The position numbers and the translations under genes are program-made. From NCBI RefSeq assembly GCF_040115645.1, contig NC_089579.1:62001-126000 (forward strand): 64,000 bases of DNA. Direction: 5' to 3'. The notes beneath the pieces were generated by a model. It saw only the letters and a program-made list of their open reading frames with translations. It did no database searches and was not told the DNA's origin. This document shows positions 41,728 to 52,797 of the stretch, piece by piece; position 1 is the stretch's first letter; every line of letters begins with the position of its first letter. The DNA is from Euwallacea fornicatus. Taxonomy: Eukaryota > Arthropoda > Insecta > Coleoptera > Curculionidae.

Positions 41728-42487
41728 TACAGGTGCGTCAGATGAGACTGAAGGAGTAGCAGCTACTAAAAAACTATTAAAGAACCTAATGAGAGAGCAT
41801 TTGAAGGAGGGACATTGTCTGTTTACGGACAGCTTTACTTCACTGTACCGGGACTTAAGGGCAAACAGAGAGGACAATCCTGAAGCTGTTGTCAGAACAA
41901 AACTGCAGACGGGACGGACAAGGGCAGCATATCGAGACCTGTATAATGACTGGACAACGGAGGGACAGAAGAGAGTTACTCCGCATATCGTCAGGGTTTT
42001 CCATCGACTTGGTGCAAACACCAAATGAAAAAGGGAACATTAGGGACAAACCTGAAGCTATTGCAAAGTGTAACGAATACATGGGTGGGACTGATCGTAT
42101 GGATCAAATGATTTCGTATTATCCCCACGTTCGAAAATAGTTGCGTTGGTACAAAAAAGAGGGAATTCACATGTTCCAGACATTTTTATATAATTCTTTC
42201 CTCCTCCGCAGGAAAAACTCCAGAAAACGTTTGTCATGCCACGAATTCCGTTTGGCAATCATAGAGGAAACGCTCCCAGAAGAGGGACCTTCTGAAAGGC
42301 AATCGAACACCTCTCATAACCGCACCCCTCGGAAAATCGAAATTCGCGAAGGTAAGGGCAATAGGATAATGCGAAAAAAATGGAAAGTTTGTTGGAATAA
42401 AGGAGTTATGGAAGATTCAGCACGTCACTGCGCCCCATGCCCTGTTGAGCAGGGTTTATTCGTTGGCGAGTGTTTTGAAGAGTAGCA
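41728..42487 (+). pseudogene. piggyBac-type transposase, C-terminal half (copy B)
   Basis: Read across frame changes near 41870-42010 and a stop at 42138: DETEGVAATKKLLKNLMREHLKEGHCLFTDSF (the second catalytic Asp region, DSF/DNF), PEAVVRTKLQTGR, then KPEAIAKCNEYMGGTDRMDQMISYYP (third catalytic Asp in GGxDxxDQ), RWYKKEGIHMFQTFLYNSFLL, RLAIIEETLPEEG, KWKVCWNKGV, and the cysteine-rich tail ending FVGECFEE with a stop in place of Trp. The N-terminal half is missing. A mariner end follows at 42490. Confidence 0.88.
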
Positions 42488-42489
42488 TA

Positions 42490-43686
42490 AATCCATGTTC
42501 ACATGTCCGAGCATTCTTGCACAACTCTTTCATCATCCGAGAAAACAACTCTGTTTCGTTTTAGTTGGCGCACCCTATATTTGCTTGAACGGGTAAGAAG
42601 CCATAGATATGTGCCAAAGTTTAGATCATAGTTGTTTTTTTCCGGTTTGGGGAAACAGGTGTGTGGTTTGTTTGACTGGAGAAGGATGAGAGATAAGAAT
42701 CTGCCAAAGAGAATTGGGAACATGAGACTAGAAGAGAAAACAGGGAAGAAGGTGCCTATCGGAGCTCGTGCCCCTGGCTTCTAGCTGGAGGGCTATATAG
42801 AAATGGAAAAAAACTGTAATGGTTCGGAAGGGAATCTGCAAGAGCTAGATCAAGGCTGTTGGAGAAACTCTAACATAAAAATCGCTCTTACGCAATGCCC
42901 TAACATCTGGGCAATAAATAACAATAGACGGAAAACAGAACCGTTTCTCATCTCGTCGCTTTAACAGCCACTTCTCTCTCCTCTCTCGATTTCACAAGTT
43001 AGAATAAATCACTTTACCAACTTCTAACACATCTCGTCGCAATAGAAATCTGTAGTTAATCATTTAATCGTCAATCAAACCCTGCATTCCAACTAGTCTG
43101 TGATTAAATTTAATGTGATTCGTGTAACAGAGTTTCTGTACCTTCTCGAACTTTCGGATCTCCATTATTTCTTGACGGTGGCCCGTCTGATCCTTCGGCT
43201 CAAGTACAAAACCCCTCCGGCGCATTTGGATATCTCTTTGAGTGCCTAGTGAGGCAGTCGCCACCGTTAGGCAGGAACTCGGGAAGCCCCTGGCTTAAAC
43301 AATGGCACTAATTAACACACAACATGTTTGTTTCTATTAGCTTTATTACAAATTTGAAATAGTCAGCCCCTTTTCTCAGGCCAAGTTAGCATTACCAGGG
43401 TCCTTTCTCGATTGCCTCCCTGTCTAGTTACCAACAAGAACCATCGTCCCTTATCGGGTCCGCCCCTCTTCTTGGAATGGGGCACTGGGGTGATTGTTTT
43501 ATGGCCTCGACGTGGTCACAAGTTTCTAGAGATTCCATTCCCGATGGTCAAAAATTGTGTGACTTTCATTTAGATACGAAACTTCACAAATATTTATTGT
43601 GAGAGTGTTGAGGTTCCCGAGTCGGTTGGGTTATTGGAACCATTGCTACAAAATGAACAAAACCTAAATATACTTGTATACATGTA
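42490..43686. other. Mariner end plus spacer shared with block A
   Basis: 42490-42572 is the reversed CAGGGTGCGCCAAC end. The rest repeats 25493-26604 with small changes. No gene. Confidence 0.5.
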
Positions 43687-43704
43687 CAGGGTGACTCTAA
43701 ATAA

Positions 43705-44118
43705 GTGGGACCAGCAAATATCTTGAAATCGGGAGGATCTACAAGGAAAATGTTCAAACAAAGTCTTCTTTATTTTCATCCATACCACGGAAGTCTGCAT
43801 CAAGAATTACATGGTGATGATTTCCGAAATCGAGTGACTTTTTGTACTTGGGCACAAAGAAGACTCCATGAAAATGCACATTTTTTTTCAAATATACTAT
43901 TTTCTGATGAATCCTGCTTCACGAACCACGGTGAAGTGACTCGCCACAACGTGCATCATTACTCGGTTGAGAATCCACGCCGGTTTCGTGAAGTGGAAAG
44001 TGTTGGATTCCCATCCACATCGCCATGTTATCTATGGTTGAGTCCGTTATATGTTAAATGTCTCAAAGCAAAACTCATAAAAGTATCAAACCGAAAGGGC
44101 GGTTCTGCGTTTGATTAG
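43705..44118 (+). pseudogene. M1 transposase, N-terminal/central fragment, copy B
   Basis: 137 codons, differing at one residue from the one at 352-765. It contains FSDESCF (first Asp) and stops inside the foreign insert. Confidence 0.8.
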
Positions 44119-44467
44119 AAGAAACATAAAACTGACCCACGACATGTACCACCTAGTATGTTAAATAAATATCAGCGACTCGACCATTCGCAGAACTCAT
44201 GAATTGACACATCAATGGCAAAATCCCATTAAGGTACACGTTTGGATCACTTTCACCCTGAAAATCCTGACCCATGGGAAGGTACCCACCAGGGCCCGGA
44301 TTGGTCAACGAAGAAAAAGGAGGGTGATCCAAACTTAACGAGGTCGGGAAACCAGAGAAGAAAATACAGTTTGTTTTTACGAGAAACACACAAACGGTTT
44401 TTCCTCACCTTATAACCATTTTTTTTGTACTATTCAACCTTTAGAAACTAATAGAGACATTTGTTGA
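44040..44467 (+). repeat. About 430-bp insert inside M1 (also at 1-428)
   Basis: It begins after the PCYLWL codons and ends before text that resumes the transposase (44500 onward). It has no terminal repeats or target duplication that I could fix. Both strands show frames of about 80 codons with no recognised family. Confidence 0.55.
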
Positions 44468-44570
44468 CGTTAAGTAGTGAAGTTTCTCTCGCCCATCGTC
44501 CTGCTTTTTCGTGGCGGTATCCACGTATAAAATAACACCCGGTATCAGAGTATTCTTCCCCGGGACTCCG

Positions 44571-44858
44571 ACAAAAGACAGCGTAGGTACATATCTGATT
44601 GGGCCATGTTTCTTTTATGCAAACCTGAATGCAGAGAAATATCGTCATTTTTTGTTAGAAAATCTGCCACTCCTTCTCGAAGAAGTTAATTCGGGGCAAA
44701 GGTTGACAATGTGGTTTCAACGTGACGGTTGCCCCACTCATTATGCTAGAAATGTCAGAGAATTTTTAAACGAACGTTTCCCACAAAAATGGATTGGGTG
44801 CGGTAGTGAAGTTAACTGGTCAGCCCGATCACCAGATTCCTTTTGTGGGGTCACTTAA
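44571..44858 (+). pseudogene. M1 transposase C-terminal part, copy B
   Basis: GTYLIGPCFFYANLNAEKYRHFLLENLPLLLEE, WFQRDGCPTHYARNVREFLNERFP (second Asp), QKWIGCGSEVNWSARSPD, then a deletion that loses the third-Asp block and shifts to WGHLKQVVYN. The region missing from copy A (between PCYLWL and LPLLLEE) is partly preserved here. Confidence 0.8.
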
Positions 44859-45372
44859 AACAAGTAGTTTATAATCGAGTACCAAGTACTTCCAAACACA
44901 TGAAAATTCGGATCGAAAACGCTTGCCGAAACGTTACAACTGAAATGCTGGACAATACCAAACAATCACTTCAAAACAGAATTGTTAAGTGCCTTGAACC
45001 GTAGGGGAACCACTTCAAACATCTGTTGGACTGAATTTGTTTATAATAAATTAATAAAGTTTAATGAAATGTTTTTTATTTTGTGCCTGTAATTATGAAT
45101 TTCGTTAATTTTAGCACAAAATGTTTCAAGTAAAAATATTTTTACTGCAACAAAGAATTCGAATCTCCAAAAAAAAAATTGAGTGTTACATTTGAAAAAA
45201 TCAAATTGACCCCAAATGACAGGTGAAGGTGACCTTGGAAAAAACAAATTGACATAGAAAGTTGAGGCCCCAAAAATAAAGAAGACTTCGAACATTTCTT
45301 TGTAGTTCTTCGCAGTTTAAAGATATTTGCTTGTCCCGTTTATCTAGAATCACCCTGTATGTATGTAATTTC

Positions 45373-45780
45373 TCACCTAAACCGTAAAAACGTTTCCAAT
45401 ACTGCCACGAAGTTCTGCTTTTCTACCAGACTTGCAAATTGTAATGATACAGTGTCCCGTCCATGGAAGATGTAAAGCTCTACACTCAGTGTGTGTTCAT
45501 CTTCGTCGTCCGATTCACCGTTATCAAATGCCGTTATATCGGTGTCTTCTAGACCAAAAAATATTTCCCCATTTTCGTCTCTGAAAGTAATATCAACGCC
45601 CTGATTAACTTTTACGAGTACGTCTGCCATTTCGACAGCCCCTCTTTGGAACTTCACAACATTGAAGCTCGACATTTTCTTCTTCACTAACTTAGCCTTC
45701 TGTCGTTCACGTTGGAACTGACGAAAATCCTTTATCAGTTTTTTCATATCCATTTTATCTAAAATAAAAACTATGTTCAC
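45373..45780 (-). CDS. Unassigned 135-residue protein, copy B
   Basis: Same as 27896-28303 except for Arg in place of Gln near the C-terminus (LRFR). Same position 15 bases beyond mariner M1, same upstream region up to 45930 with the TATAAATA box. The block ends where another mariner (45936) starts. Near-identity reflects recent duplication rather than proven selection. No function can be assigned. Confidence 0.55.
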   Translation of the reverse strand: MNIVFILDKMDMKKLIKDFRQFQRERQKAKLVKKKMSSFNVVKFQRGAVEMADVLVKVNQGVDITFRDENGEIFFGLEDTDITAFDNGESDDEDEHTLSVELYIFHGRDTVSLQFASLVEKQNFVAVLETFLRFR

Positions 45781-45935
45781 TGGTTTTTATCACTGGTTCA
45801 ATGCGTCCTAACCTATTCCGAATCCCATCGGCCGTCCGTCACTAATTCGTCTCGTCTGGTCCCAATAACAAGACCCAAGACGCACGCGTTGCATGTATAA
45901 ATAGTTGCCTACTTTAAGTGCAGGATTGTACATAC

Positions 45936-47090
45936 AGGGTGCGCCAACTAAAACTAAACAGAGCTGTTTTCTCGGTTAATAAAAAAGTTATGCAAAAATG
46001 CTCGGACACGTCAACTTTAACGTGGAGGGGGAAGATTTTTTATTAGATATTTACGGTGGTTGCCTTCACCCCCTGGGCAGGGGATGAACCACCCCTGGAA
46101 TTTTAAATGGGAAGGGGGGTCGAGTTATGCATCAAATTAAAGGTTTTTTGAAGGGCTTTATGGTGATACCAAAATGTCTTACTTTCGAACAACCACTGAT
46201 GGATGAGTAAAACCATTATTTCTTCATGAACCACACTTAAAGCTAAAATCATGGATTTTGTTAGGTAATAATAATGGGTTTTATGAATTAAAAAAAAATT
46301 AAATATTATAATCAAATTAACATTTATTCTTTTTCTCTATTGAAGTTAGATGCGATTTAGTCATTTTTGATAAATAATTCAAAATGAACAAAGTTTAATG
46401 TTTTTTGCTGTACTAAAAATAAAATCCTTATCAACAAGTTCTTGCCTGGAAGTATCGAAAACATCGAAAATTAAACCCGTTTGGTTTGTGACTCTCAGGT
46501 GACCTGGTAATTCATCGTCTGTGTTAATCGTTAAAAATGGTTTATTCAACTGCAGAGAGAGTTGAGATTATTGAATTATTTTTTGTAAATGGAAAATGTG
46601 CGAACCAAGCAGTTAATGTTTTCAACGAACGTTATGGGGACAAGCATGTAAGCCGAGAGTATGTGCTGGATTTAGTAGCGAAGTTTAGAGAAACTGGCTC
46701 AATTCTTAACGTAAAAAAGAATCGTAGACACCCGGTCAGAAATGAGGCGGTGGAGGTAGGAGTTTTAGGACATATGGTTTTAGAACCAACAACCAGTACA
46801 GGACAGTTGGCGACTTCCACTGGAATAAGCGCAACCAGCATTCGCAGAATTTTAAAATCACACAAATTTCACCCCTACAAAATTAAACGAAGACGATTTT
46901 GACCGCCGACTACAATTTTGCGAACTCATAAGCCAACGAGCCACTGAAAATCAGAACTTTATTTTCAATATTTGCTTTTCGGACGAAGCAAGTTTTCCTT
47001 TAAATGGCATTGTTAATCGTCACAATTGTAGATATTGGTCAGATATTAACCCACATATCTTCCACGAAGCGCATACACAACATCCTCAAA
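45936..47090 (+). mobile_element. Mariner element D, left half only
   Basis: Left terminus CAGGGTGCGCCAACTAAAAC directly after a TA at 45934-45935. The subterminal part (45936-46536) has no gene. The element stops at about 47090 where an inverted left half of another mariner begins. The same terminus stands isolated at 25492 and 42572. Confidence 0.75.
46537..47090 (+). pseudogene. DD41D-type mariner transposase, N-terminal half
   Basis: Open for 121 codons: MVYSTAERVEIIELFFVNGK, VSREYVLDLVAKFRETGS (first HTH), RHPVRNEAVEVGVLGH, TSTGQLATSTGISATSIRRILKSHKFHPYKI (second HTH). After a frame change at about 46890: DFDRRLQFCELISQ, FNICFSDEASFPLNGIVNRHNCRYW (first catalytic Asp) and NPHIFHEAHTQHPQ, ending at the junction near 47090. 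About 60% alike to the protein at 62087 by eye. Confidence 0.85.
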
Positions 47091-47681
47091 GGAATTTTGC
47101 TACTAATTGTAGGATGTAACCATGATGTATGTGTCTGTCTGCATGCCTCTCATTAAACAAAGTTGCCGTTACTTTTGCGCATTGATTGTTTATAAAACAC
47201 AATTCAATAATTTCCACTTTCTCCGCAACAGAATAAGCCATTTTTATCGAACCGAAAGAAAAGAATTGCACAGCAATAACGAATTACCCACATAAACTAC
47301 TTTACTGAAGGTAAAATCGAATTTTCCACCGGTATTTGTTAGTTTACAAAAAATTGTTACTCACAAACCTATTTGAAAATTAAAAGTCCAGTAAAATGTT
47401 GAAAATTACATTTCTCGGCGACGCGCAGCTCAAATGTAAAAAACGAAACGCCATTTGAAAGACAATTTAATGCCCATTCAAATGATGTATCACAACATAC
47501 CCCTTTCCATTTGAAGAAATAAGGGCGAATGCCGCCCCCGCTAAGGGGTTGCAGTTACAGCGATAGAATTAATGTGGAAATTTGTCCCCCCGAATACAAA
47601 AGTTACGGGTCCGAGGCTTTTTCCAAATTTTCACATATAAAGCAGTAAATTTTGCTGGACTGTTTTCGATGGGCCACCCTG
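47091..47681 (-). mobile_element. Mariner element E, left half, inverted
   Basis: Reverse complement of 61647-62240, ending CCACCCTG then TA at 47682-47683. It includes the first 50 or so codons of the transposase (47086-47271, MAYSVAEKVEIIELCFINNQ). It is joined tail to tail with element D at a shared GGAATTTTG, giving a two-headed structure with two left ends facing outward. Confidence 0.85.
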
Positions 47682-47751
47682 TATGACGAATTCTTATAAT
47701 ACGACGGAAAAATTGTGCACGTGCTCGTGCAAGACTGTCAAAGAATTATAA

Positions 47752-48098
47752 ATGACCCTGTATTAGGAAAACTCAATAAGATACAATGAAACTGCACGAG
47801 TCATATTAAAGAGCTCGTCGAGCTGATTCATTTGAGTCAATTTTTAAGAAATTTGGAGCTCATTTGCCGAAATTATTAAGGTTCAAAATTCGAAGTCACA
47901 AAAAATATGTGTTTGAGCCCATAAATAACTCTCTATCTTGAAAACTCGACAAAATACAATCAAATTGTCTCTATCACGTTAAAGAGATCTTCGAACTGAT
48001 TCATTTGAGTCGTTGTTGATAAAATTTGGTCCAAATTTGCTGAAGTTATTGAAGTTCAAAGTTTGAAAAGTGACGAACGATGTGTGTATGAGCATATA
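47752..48098 (+). repeat. Tandem repeat, about 174-bp units 1 and 2
   Basis: Units start near 47752 and 47926. Shared words: AAAACTC.A.AA.ATACAAT.AAA, TTAAAGAG, GATTCATTTGAGTC, GTTCAAA.TT.GAAG, ATGTGTGT.TGAGC. A third unit resumes at 49231 after the inserted mariner. Confidence 0.75.
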
Positions 48099-49230
48099 AT
48101 AGGTGTACAAAAAGAAACTGAGCATTTTCTGGTGAAATTAAGCTTCATTAAAAACATAGTTATTGAAAATATTAGTAATCAAAATAATTTCCATAACTGT
48201 CCATGGTCTTTTGCCATTTACTGGGTAGATGATGGATGCCCTCGTGATAGAAGCTCAGTGGTTTCGACGAAAAATAGTTATCGAGCCATTTTCGAATATC
48301 TTCAACGTTAAAGAATCGTTGGTCAGCTAAAGGAGACCGCATGGATCTGAACAAGTGGAAGTCGGAAGGAGCCAAGTCTGGAGAATACGCCGCATGCTGG
48401 AGTATTTCCCAGCCTAACGAGAAGACGAGTTCCTGGGTCGATTTAGCTGTATGCGGACGAGCAATATCACTTTCCGACTTCCTTGGCCCGTAAATGGTCT
48501 TTTTTCCTCCGAAGCATCGCTTAATTTGACCATTTGGGCCTGATAACGGTCAGCTGTAACAGTTTGACCGGGTTCCAGAAGCTCATAGTAAATGACTTCT
48601 TTACAATCCCACCAGACGCACAGTAAGATTTTCTTGGCATGAATGTTTGGTTTTGCAACCGATGTGGATGGCTGGCCTGGGTCAACCCACGGTTTTCTGC
48701 GCTTAGAATTGTCATAGAAAATCCACTTTTCATCTCCCGTAATAATGTTATGCAGAAAATTCTTTCTTTTATACCGAGAAAGCAAGTTCATGCAGATGTC
48801 AACTCTTCGATTTTTATCGTCTTCGGTTAGCTCACGAGGAACCCATTTTCCTGCTTTTTGAATTTTTCCCATTCCATGCAATCGAACTGAAGCTGCTCGT
48901 TGAGTTACTCTTCATTGCTCTGCAAGCTGTTTTTCAGTTTGGCGTGGATTTTCCAACCTCCCCAAGCCGAATTAACCATTTCTGTTGTTTCAGCAGCATT
49001 TTTTCCCAGTTTAAAACTGAAGAACATTGATTTTCTCAAATATTGCTATGTCCACGTCTCTATTTACGTTTTGTGCACTGAACTACAGCTCCAAAGCAAC
49101 TGAAACTTTTATCATATAAAAAGTCATAAATGAACAACACCTGCTTACAATTGCAGGCGAATTGAACGTTTCTAAGTATGTTTTCTTATTGTATATAACT
49201 TCATTGCTCAGTTTCATTTTGTACACCTAT
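48099..49230 (-). mobile_element. Mos/SETMAR-type mariner inserted in the tandem repeat
   Basis: 1132 bp, TA at 48097-48098 and 49231-49232. Ends ATAGGTGTACAAAA and its complement; inner text AAACTGAGCA on both sides. The intact boundary between tandem units 1 and 2 shows the empty-site sequence. Confidence 0.85.
48170..49010 (-). pseudogene. Mos/SETMAR-type mariner transposase, degenerate
   Basis: Minus strand: KIQKAGKWVPRELTEDDKNRRVDICMNLL (end of second HTH and linker), HNIITGDEKWIFYDNSKRRKPWVDPGQPS (first catalytic Asp in GDEKW), LLCVWWDCKEVIYYELLEPGQTV, KVILL, then a frame change that obscures the HDNARPH (second Asp) block. At 48375-48172 the C-terminus is open: APSDFHLFRSM (third Asp), FFNVEDIRKWLDNYF and a final helix. 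The N-terminal HTH (above 48900) is degenerate. Confidence 0.85.
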
Positions 49231-49433
49231 TAAATGACTCTTTATCCAGGAAAACTCAGCAAGATCCAATCAAGCCGTGAGTGTCATCTTCAAGAGATCG
49301 AGTTATATGATAAACTATTACATATATTAAGAAATAGGATAATAACTAATCTGAAGAAGCTGTTTCTAGTAAGTTATAGGACCCAATTATGCATTAAAAA
49401 TTATTTATGCTTGTATTGCATTTCATAAGAATA
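49231..49433 (+). repeat. Tandem repeat, unit 3 (truncated)
   Basis: AAATGACTCTTTATCCAGGAAAACTC and following text match the starts of units 1 and 2. It is cut by the foldback element at 49436. Confidence 0.65.
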
Positions 49434-49435
49434 TA

Positions 49436-50157
49436 CAGGATGTCCCATAAGTGTTTCATTATATTTCAGTGGGTAATAGTACATTGAAAAATAATATGAC
49501 TCCCTATATAAACCATATTCCAATAATGCTTCATTAAGAAGATACAGGGTGTTAAACTTAACTTAAAAAATCTAACTTTTATTGATATATTCAAAACCGT
49601 TTGAGATATGTAAGTGAAATTTGGCATGTTTTGAGAGTTAATGTAGACGCATTTATTTATGTAAAAGGGCTATTTTTCGTTTCTCCAGTGGCGTGCGTAC
49701 GGACTCCTCTCAGCACATTTTTAAAGAAAAACATGGTGCGCCACTGCTTTTTATCAAAATAAAAATTATTTTTAGAAGTTTAATTTCATTTAGAAGAGAA
49801 ATGCTCACTTGACTCTCTTTCGTCCGACGCATCGTTTGCCAGTAAAAAATTGAATACCGTCTATATGCACGATATTCTCTAAATGGTTTTAATAATATTA
49901 AGTTTGTTTTAAATATTATTTATTTGCTATAACATTATAGAAACTGTTCAAATTGGTGGCCATTTTGTTCAATACATAATCGACATATCTCAAACGGTTT
50001 TGAATATATCAATAAAAGTTGGATTTTTTAAGTAAAGTTTAACACCCTGTATCTTCTTAATGAAGCATTATTGGAATATGTTTATATAAGGAGTCATATT
50101 ATTTTTCAATGTACTATTACCCACTGAAATATAATGAAATACTTGTGGGACACCCTG
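49436..50157. mobile_element. Foldback/MITE element with about 190-bp arms
   Basis: 722 bp between TA (49434-49435 and 50158-50159). Outer ends CAGGATGTCCCATAAGTG and its complement CACTTGTGGGACACCCTG-like. Inside each arm a second terminus appears (CAGGGTGTTAAAC at 49545 and its complement at about 50050). Arms pair until about 49620/49980. The centre is unpaired and has no protein. Confidence 0.85.
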
Positions 50158-50179
50158 TAAATAGGTAAAATAGTTTTAG

Positions 50180-51846
50180 ACTTTTTTTGATTTGATAAAG
50201 ATAACTGGAACAGAGTAAACTGCTGGTATGACAATTACTTCACCGAACAAACTAACCCTAGACACGAGATAATTACGGACGAAGAATACGCCAAAGCCCT
50301 GGACAAAATTAAAAACACAGCGCCTGGAAAAGATAAAATAAAGAGTAAAGTACTAAAAGGTCTGACGCCAGAAAGGCACACCGAAATCCGGAATCAACTA
50401 AATAACTGTCTTATGAACAACACGATACCGCAATCATGGAAGAATGGAATAATAATAACCATTCCAAAAAATGGGATGGACAACACTAAAACCCAAAGCT
50501 ACAGGCCAATCGCCCTACTATCTACTATCAGCAAACTTTTCGAACACATCATAAAGGACGGACTTGAAAAACGAATCGGACAACACATTCCAATATATCA
50601 ATTCGGATTCAAACCAAAACACTCGACAATCCACCCACTTTTGGTCCTAACGAACAACGTACAGACGACACACTTAAACGGAGGAAAATCAGCAAGTCTA
50701 TTCATGGACATCAACAAAGCCTTCGATACCGTTTGGCACAAAGGACTATTGTACAAACTCTTCGAACTATAATACAAACACCAAAATGCTTGATAACAAC
50801 TATAAAAAACATCCTTGGAAACAGACAACTAGAAGTTCGTATAGACAATACTCTATTGTTCTCTTTTTCCCCACAACAAGGCCTACCGCAGGGCTCTTCA
50901 CTCTCTCCTCTACTCTACAACATATACTGCCATGACATGTACAATCATAACCTTCAGGACAAAGACCACATAGACAAAGCAGCATACATTTTACAATACG
51001 CGGATGACACGGCGCTTATAGTACACGACAAAAACACCAAGAAGGCTGTAGAAAGACTTCAAACACTTACTAACCAAACAATGAAGTGGTTTTACGTATG
51101 GAGGCTGATACCAAATGCTGGCAAGAACCAGCTTCTATTGTTAAACCACAGAATTAAACCAAACTCCCCAATAATAACAGCGGACGGACAAGTAACAGAA
51201 CCAAAGAATGACGTAAAATACCTAGGAATGATACTCGACTCTAAACTGAAGTTCACTAAACATGTAAAGACCATGAGAACAGAAACAATCAAAAGGGCAA
51301 AGCATTTCCGGTCACTAACATACAAAGACAAAGGGGTCAGCACAAAGACTGCAACAAAAATATACCAATCCATATGCAGACCACTCCTGGACTACGGACA
51401 CATCCTAAGAGCAAACACACCGGAAAAGACCATAAAACACATACAAACAACAGAACATATCGCCCTACGAACTATCACAAAAATAAGAAACCCCAAAAAC
51501 CCACTACACAACCCATCTAACCAACTACTATACGAACGCACGCACATGACAAGAATAACGGAACGACTACAACACATCCAAACAAAATGGAAAAACAATC
51601 CTCACAATCTAGCACTACTGACCCCACTGTGCCTAACAAGACAAACTAGACAATCACGCTTCCATTCTCCCACAAACACCCTCTTAGAACACTTCCAAAC
51701 ATAAACCCTATCCTAACACCTTATTCTCTTACCCCTTGCATTAGTCCCGCTTACACAACACCTAGTTTAAGAAAAATTGCAAATAGTGAGACCCTAAAAT
51801 GAAATGTATACACTCAAGGGCAGAAAGACCAAAAGGTCGATAGCCC
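50180..51846 (+). pseudogene. Jockey-like LINE, ORF2 reverse transcriptase and 3' region
   Basis: 5'-truncated. Frame 1 (to 50772): ITDEEYAKALDKIKNTAPGKDKI, PQSWKNGIIITIPKNG, SYRPIALLSTISKLFE, FGFKPKHSTIHPL, SLFMDINKAFDTVWH (catalytic Asp). A frameshift near 50765 moves to a second frame (to 51704): GLPQGSSLSPLLYNIY, ILQYADDTALIV (catalytic Asp pair), then the thumb region (VKYLGMILDSKLKF) and C-terminus. One frameshift is the only break seen in this part. Endonuclease and ORF1 are missing. The 3' UTR runs to the T-run at 51847 where a second LINE end begins on the other strand. Confidence 0.88.
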
Positions 51847-52220
51847 ATTTTTTTTTTTGGGGACGCGACCCTGGGGATAAAAAATCTTGGCGGAAGACGA
51901 TACTGGTGCCCGTGCATCCAGCCTGTGTGGGGTTTCACCCACTAAAAAATCCCATAAATTCAAAGAAGAGTTGAGCAAACTCAATTTATTCTTAATCGCG
52001 CTTTTTGGGTCGCTGTAGTTGTGGGTCGTTAATTATCAGAGTCAAACGGTATCACCGCTCTTTGCTCTGTAATCGTAATTGGGCCCTTTGCGTACCTCTT
52101 TACGGGAATTCCATGTTATTCCCGAGGACTTTAGCTATTGTTGACCCGCCGACTAGGTTTTATTGCCATCTTCGGATCAACTTGGATATCACGGAAACCA
52201 CTTAGAGCGTTACTTTTTTT
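51847..52220 (-). mobile_element. Second LINE 3' end, minus strand, with A tail
   Basis: On the minus strand it ends in GGGTCGCGTCCCC followed by an A tail of about 11 (T-run at 51849-51859). It matches the end at 29860-30044 over more than 100 bases. It meets the Jockey-like LINE tail to tail. Confidence 0.6.
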
Positions 52221-52797
52221 TTCCCCGTAATCTACTCGCTTAGTAGTTCACCAATATGTTTTTTTTGGTGCGGAAATGCTTTATTCAAAAGTTTGCTTTT
52301 CCACATTTATTTCAATACTTGGCTCTCTTACGGGACCGTGGAGCGAACAGGGGTGCTGGGTGGGATAAATGAAAGTAAATTGAGATAAGTTGAAGTAAGT
52401 TTAGGTAAGTTGCAGTATTATTGGTGCCTTGAGTTAGGTAATTAGTTAATTTTAATTGTAAACTAGCCGTAGTTAGTCCCTTAAGCTACGCCAATGTATG
52501 TCAGTATTTGTTGGGGAGATTTTATGTGGAGGGAGTGACGACGACACCCAAAAAGCCATACCGAAGGTTATTTTATGTTTGGGAAATACGCTACTTGTGA
52601 ATAGACGCAGTCTAAATTGAACTAATGCTGAGATCCGCAATTTAGCGTGTCTCCAATGCCCCTATAAAAGGGACCGATATAGGTATGCGCCCGACGGTTG
52701 GGTTTATGATGGTAGGCGCCCTTATGGCGCAGAAAGTCCGACCTATATAGGACCGATATAGGTAAACGATTTTATTTGGAAATTTAAAGTTGGAATC
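52221..52797. other. Upstream region of the Merlin gene
   Basis: No separate gene. GACCGATATAGGTA occurs at about 52671 and again at about 52752. Could include the Merlin 5' region; terminal repeats were not identified. Confidence 0.35.

Larger units (their letters stand above)
43687..45357 (+). mobile_element. Mariner/IS630-like element M1, copy B
   Basis: Flanked by TA (43685-43686, 45358-45359), ends CAGGGTGACTCTAAATAAGT and its imperfect complement. Length 1671 bp including a foreign insert of about 430 bp (44040-44467) shared with 1-428. Confidence 0.85.
42225..45930 (+). repeat. Duplicated block B (partner 25130-28440)
   Basis: See block A. It carries the extra 44040-44467 insert and lacks the 26695-26910 part of mariner M1. 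Confidence 0.85.
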
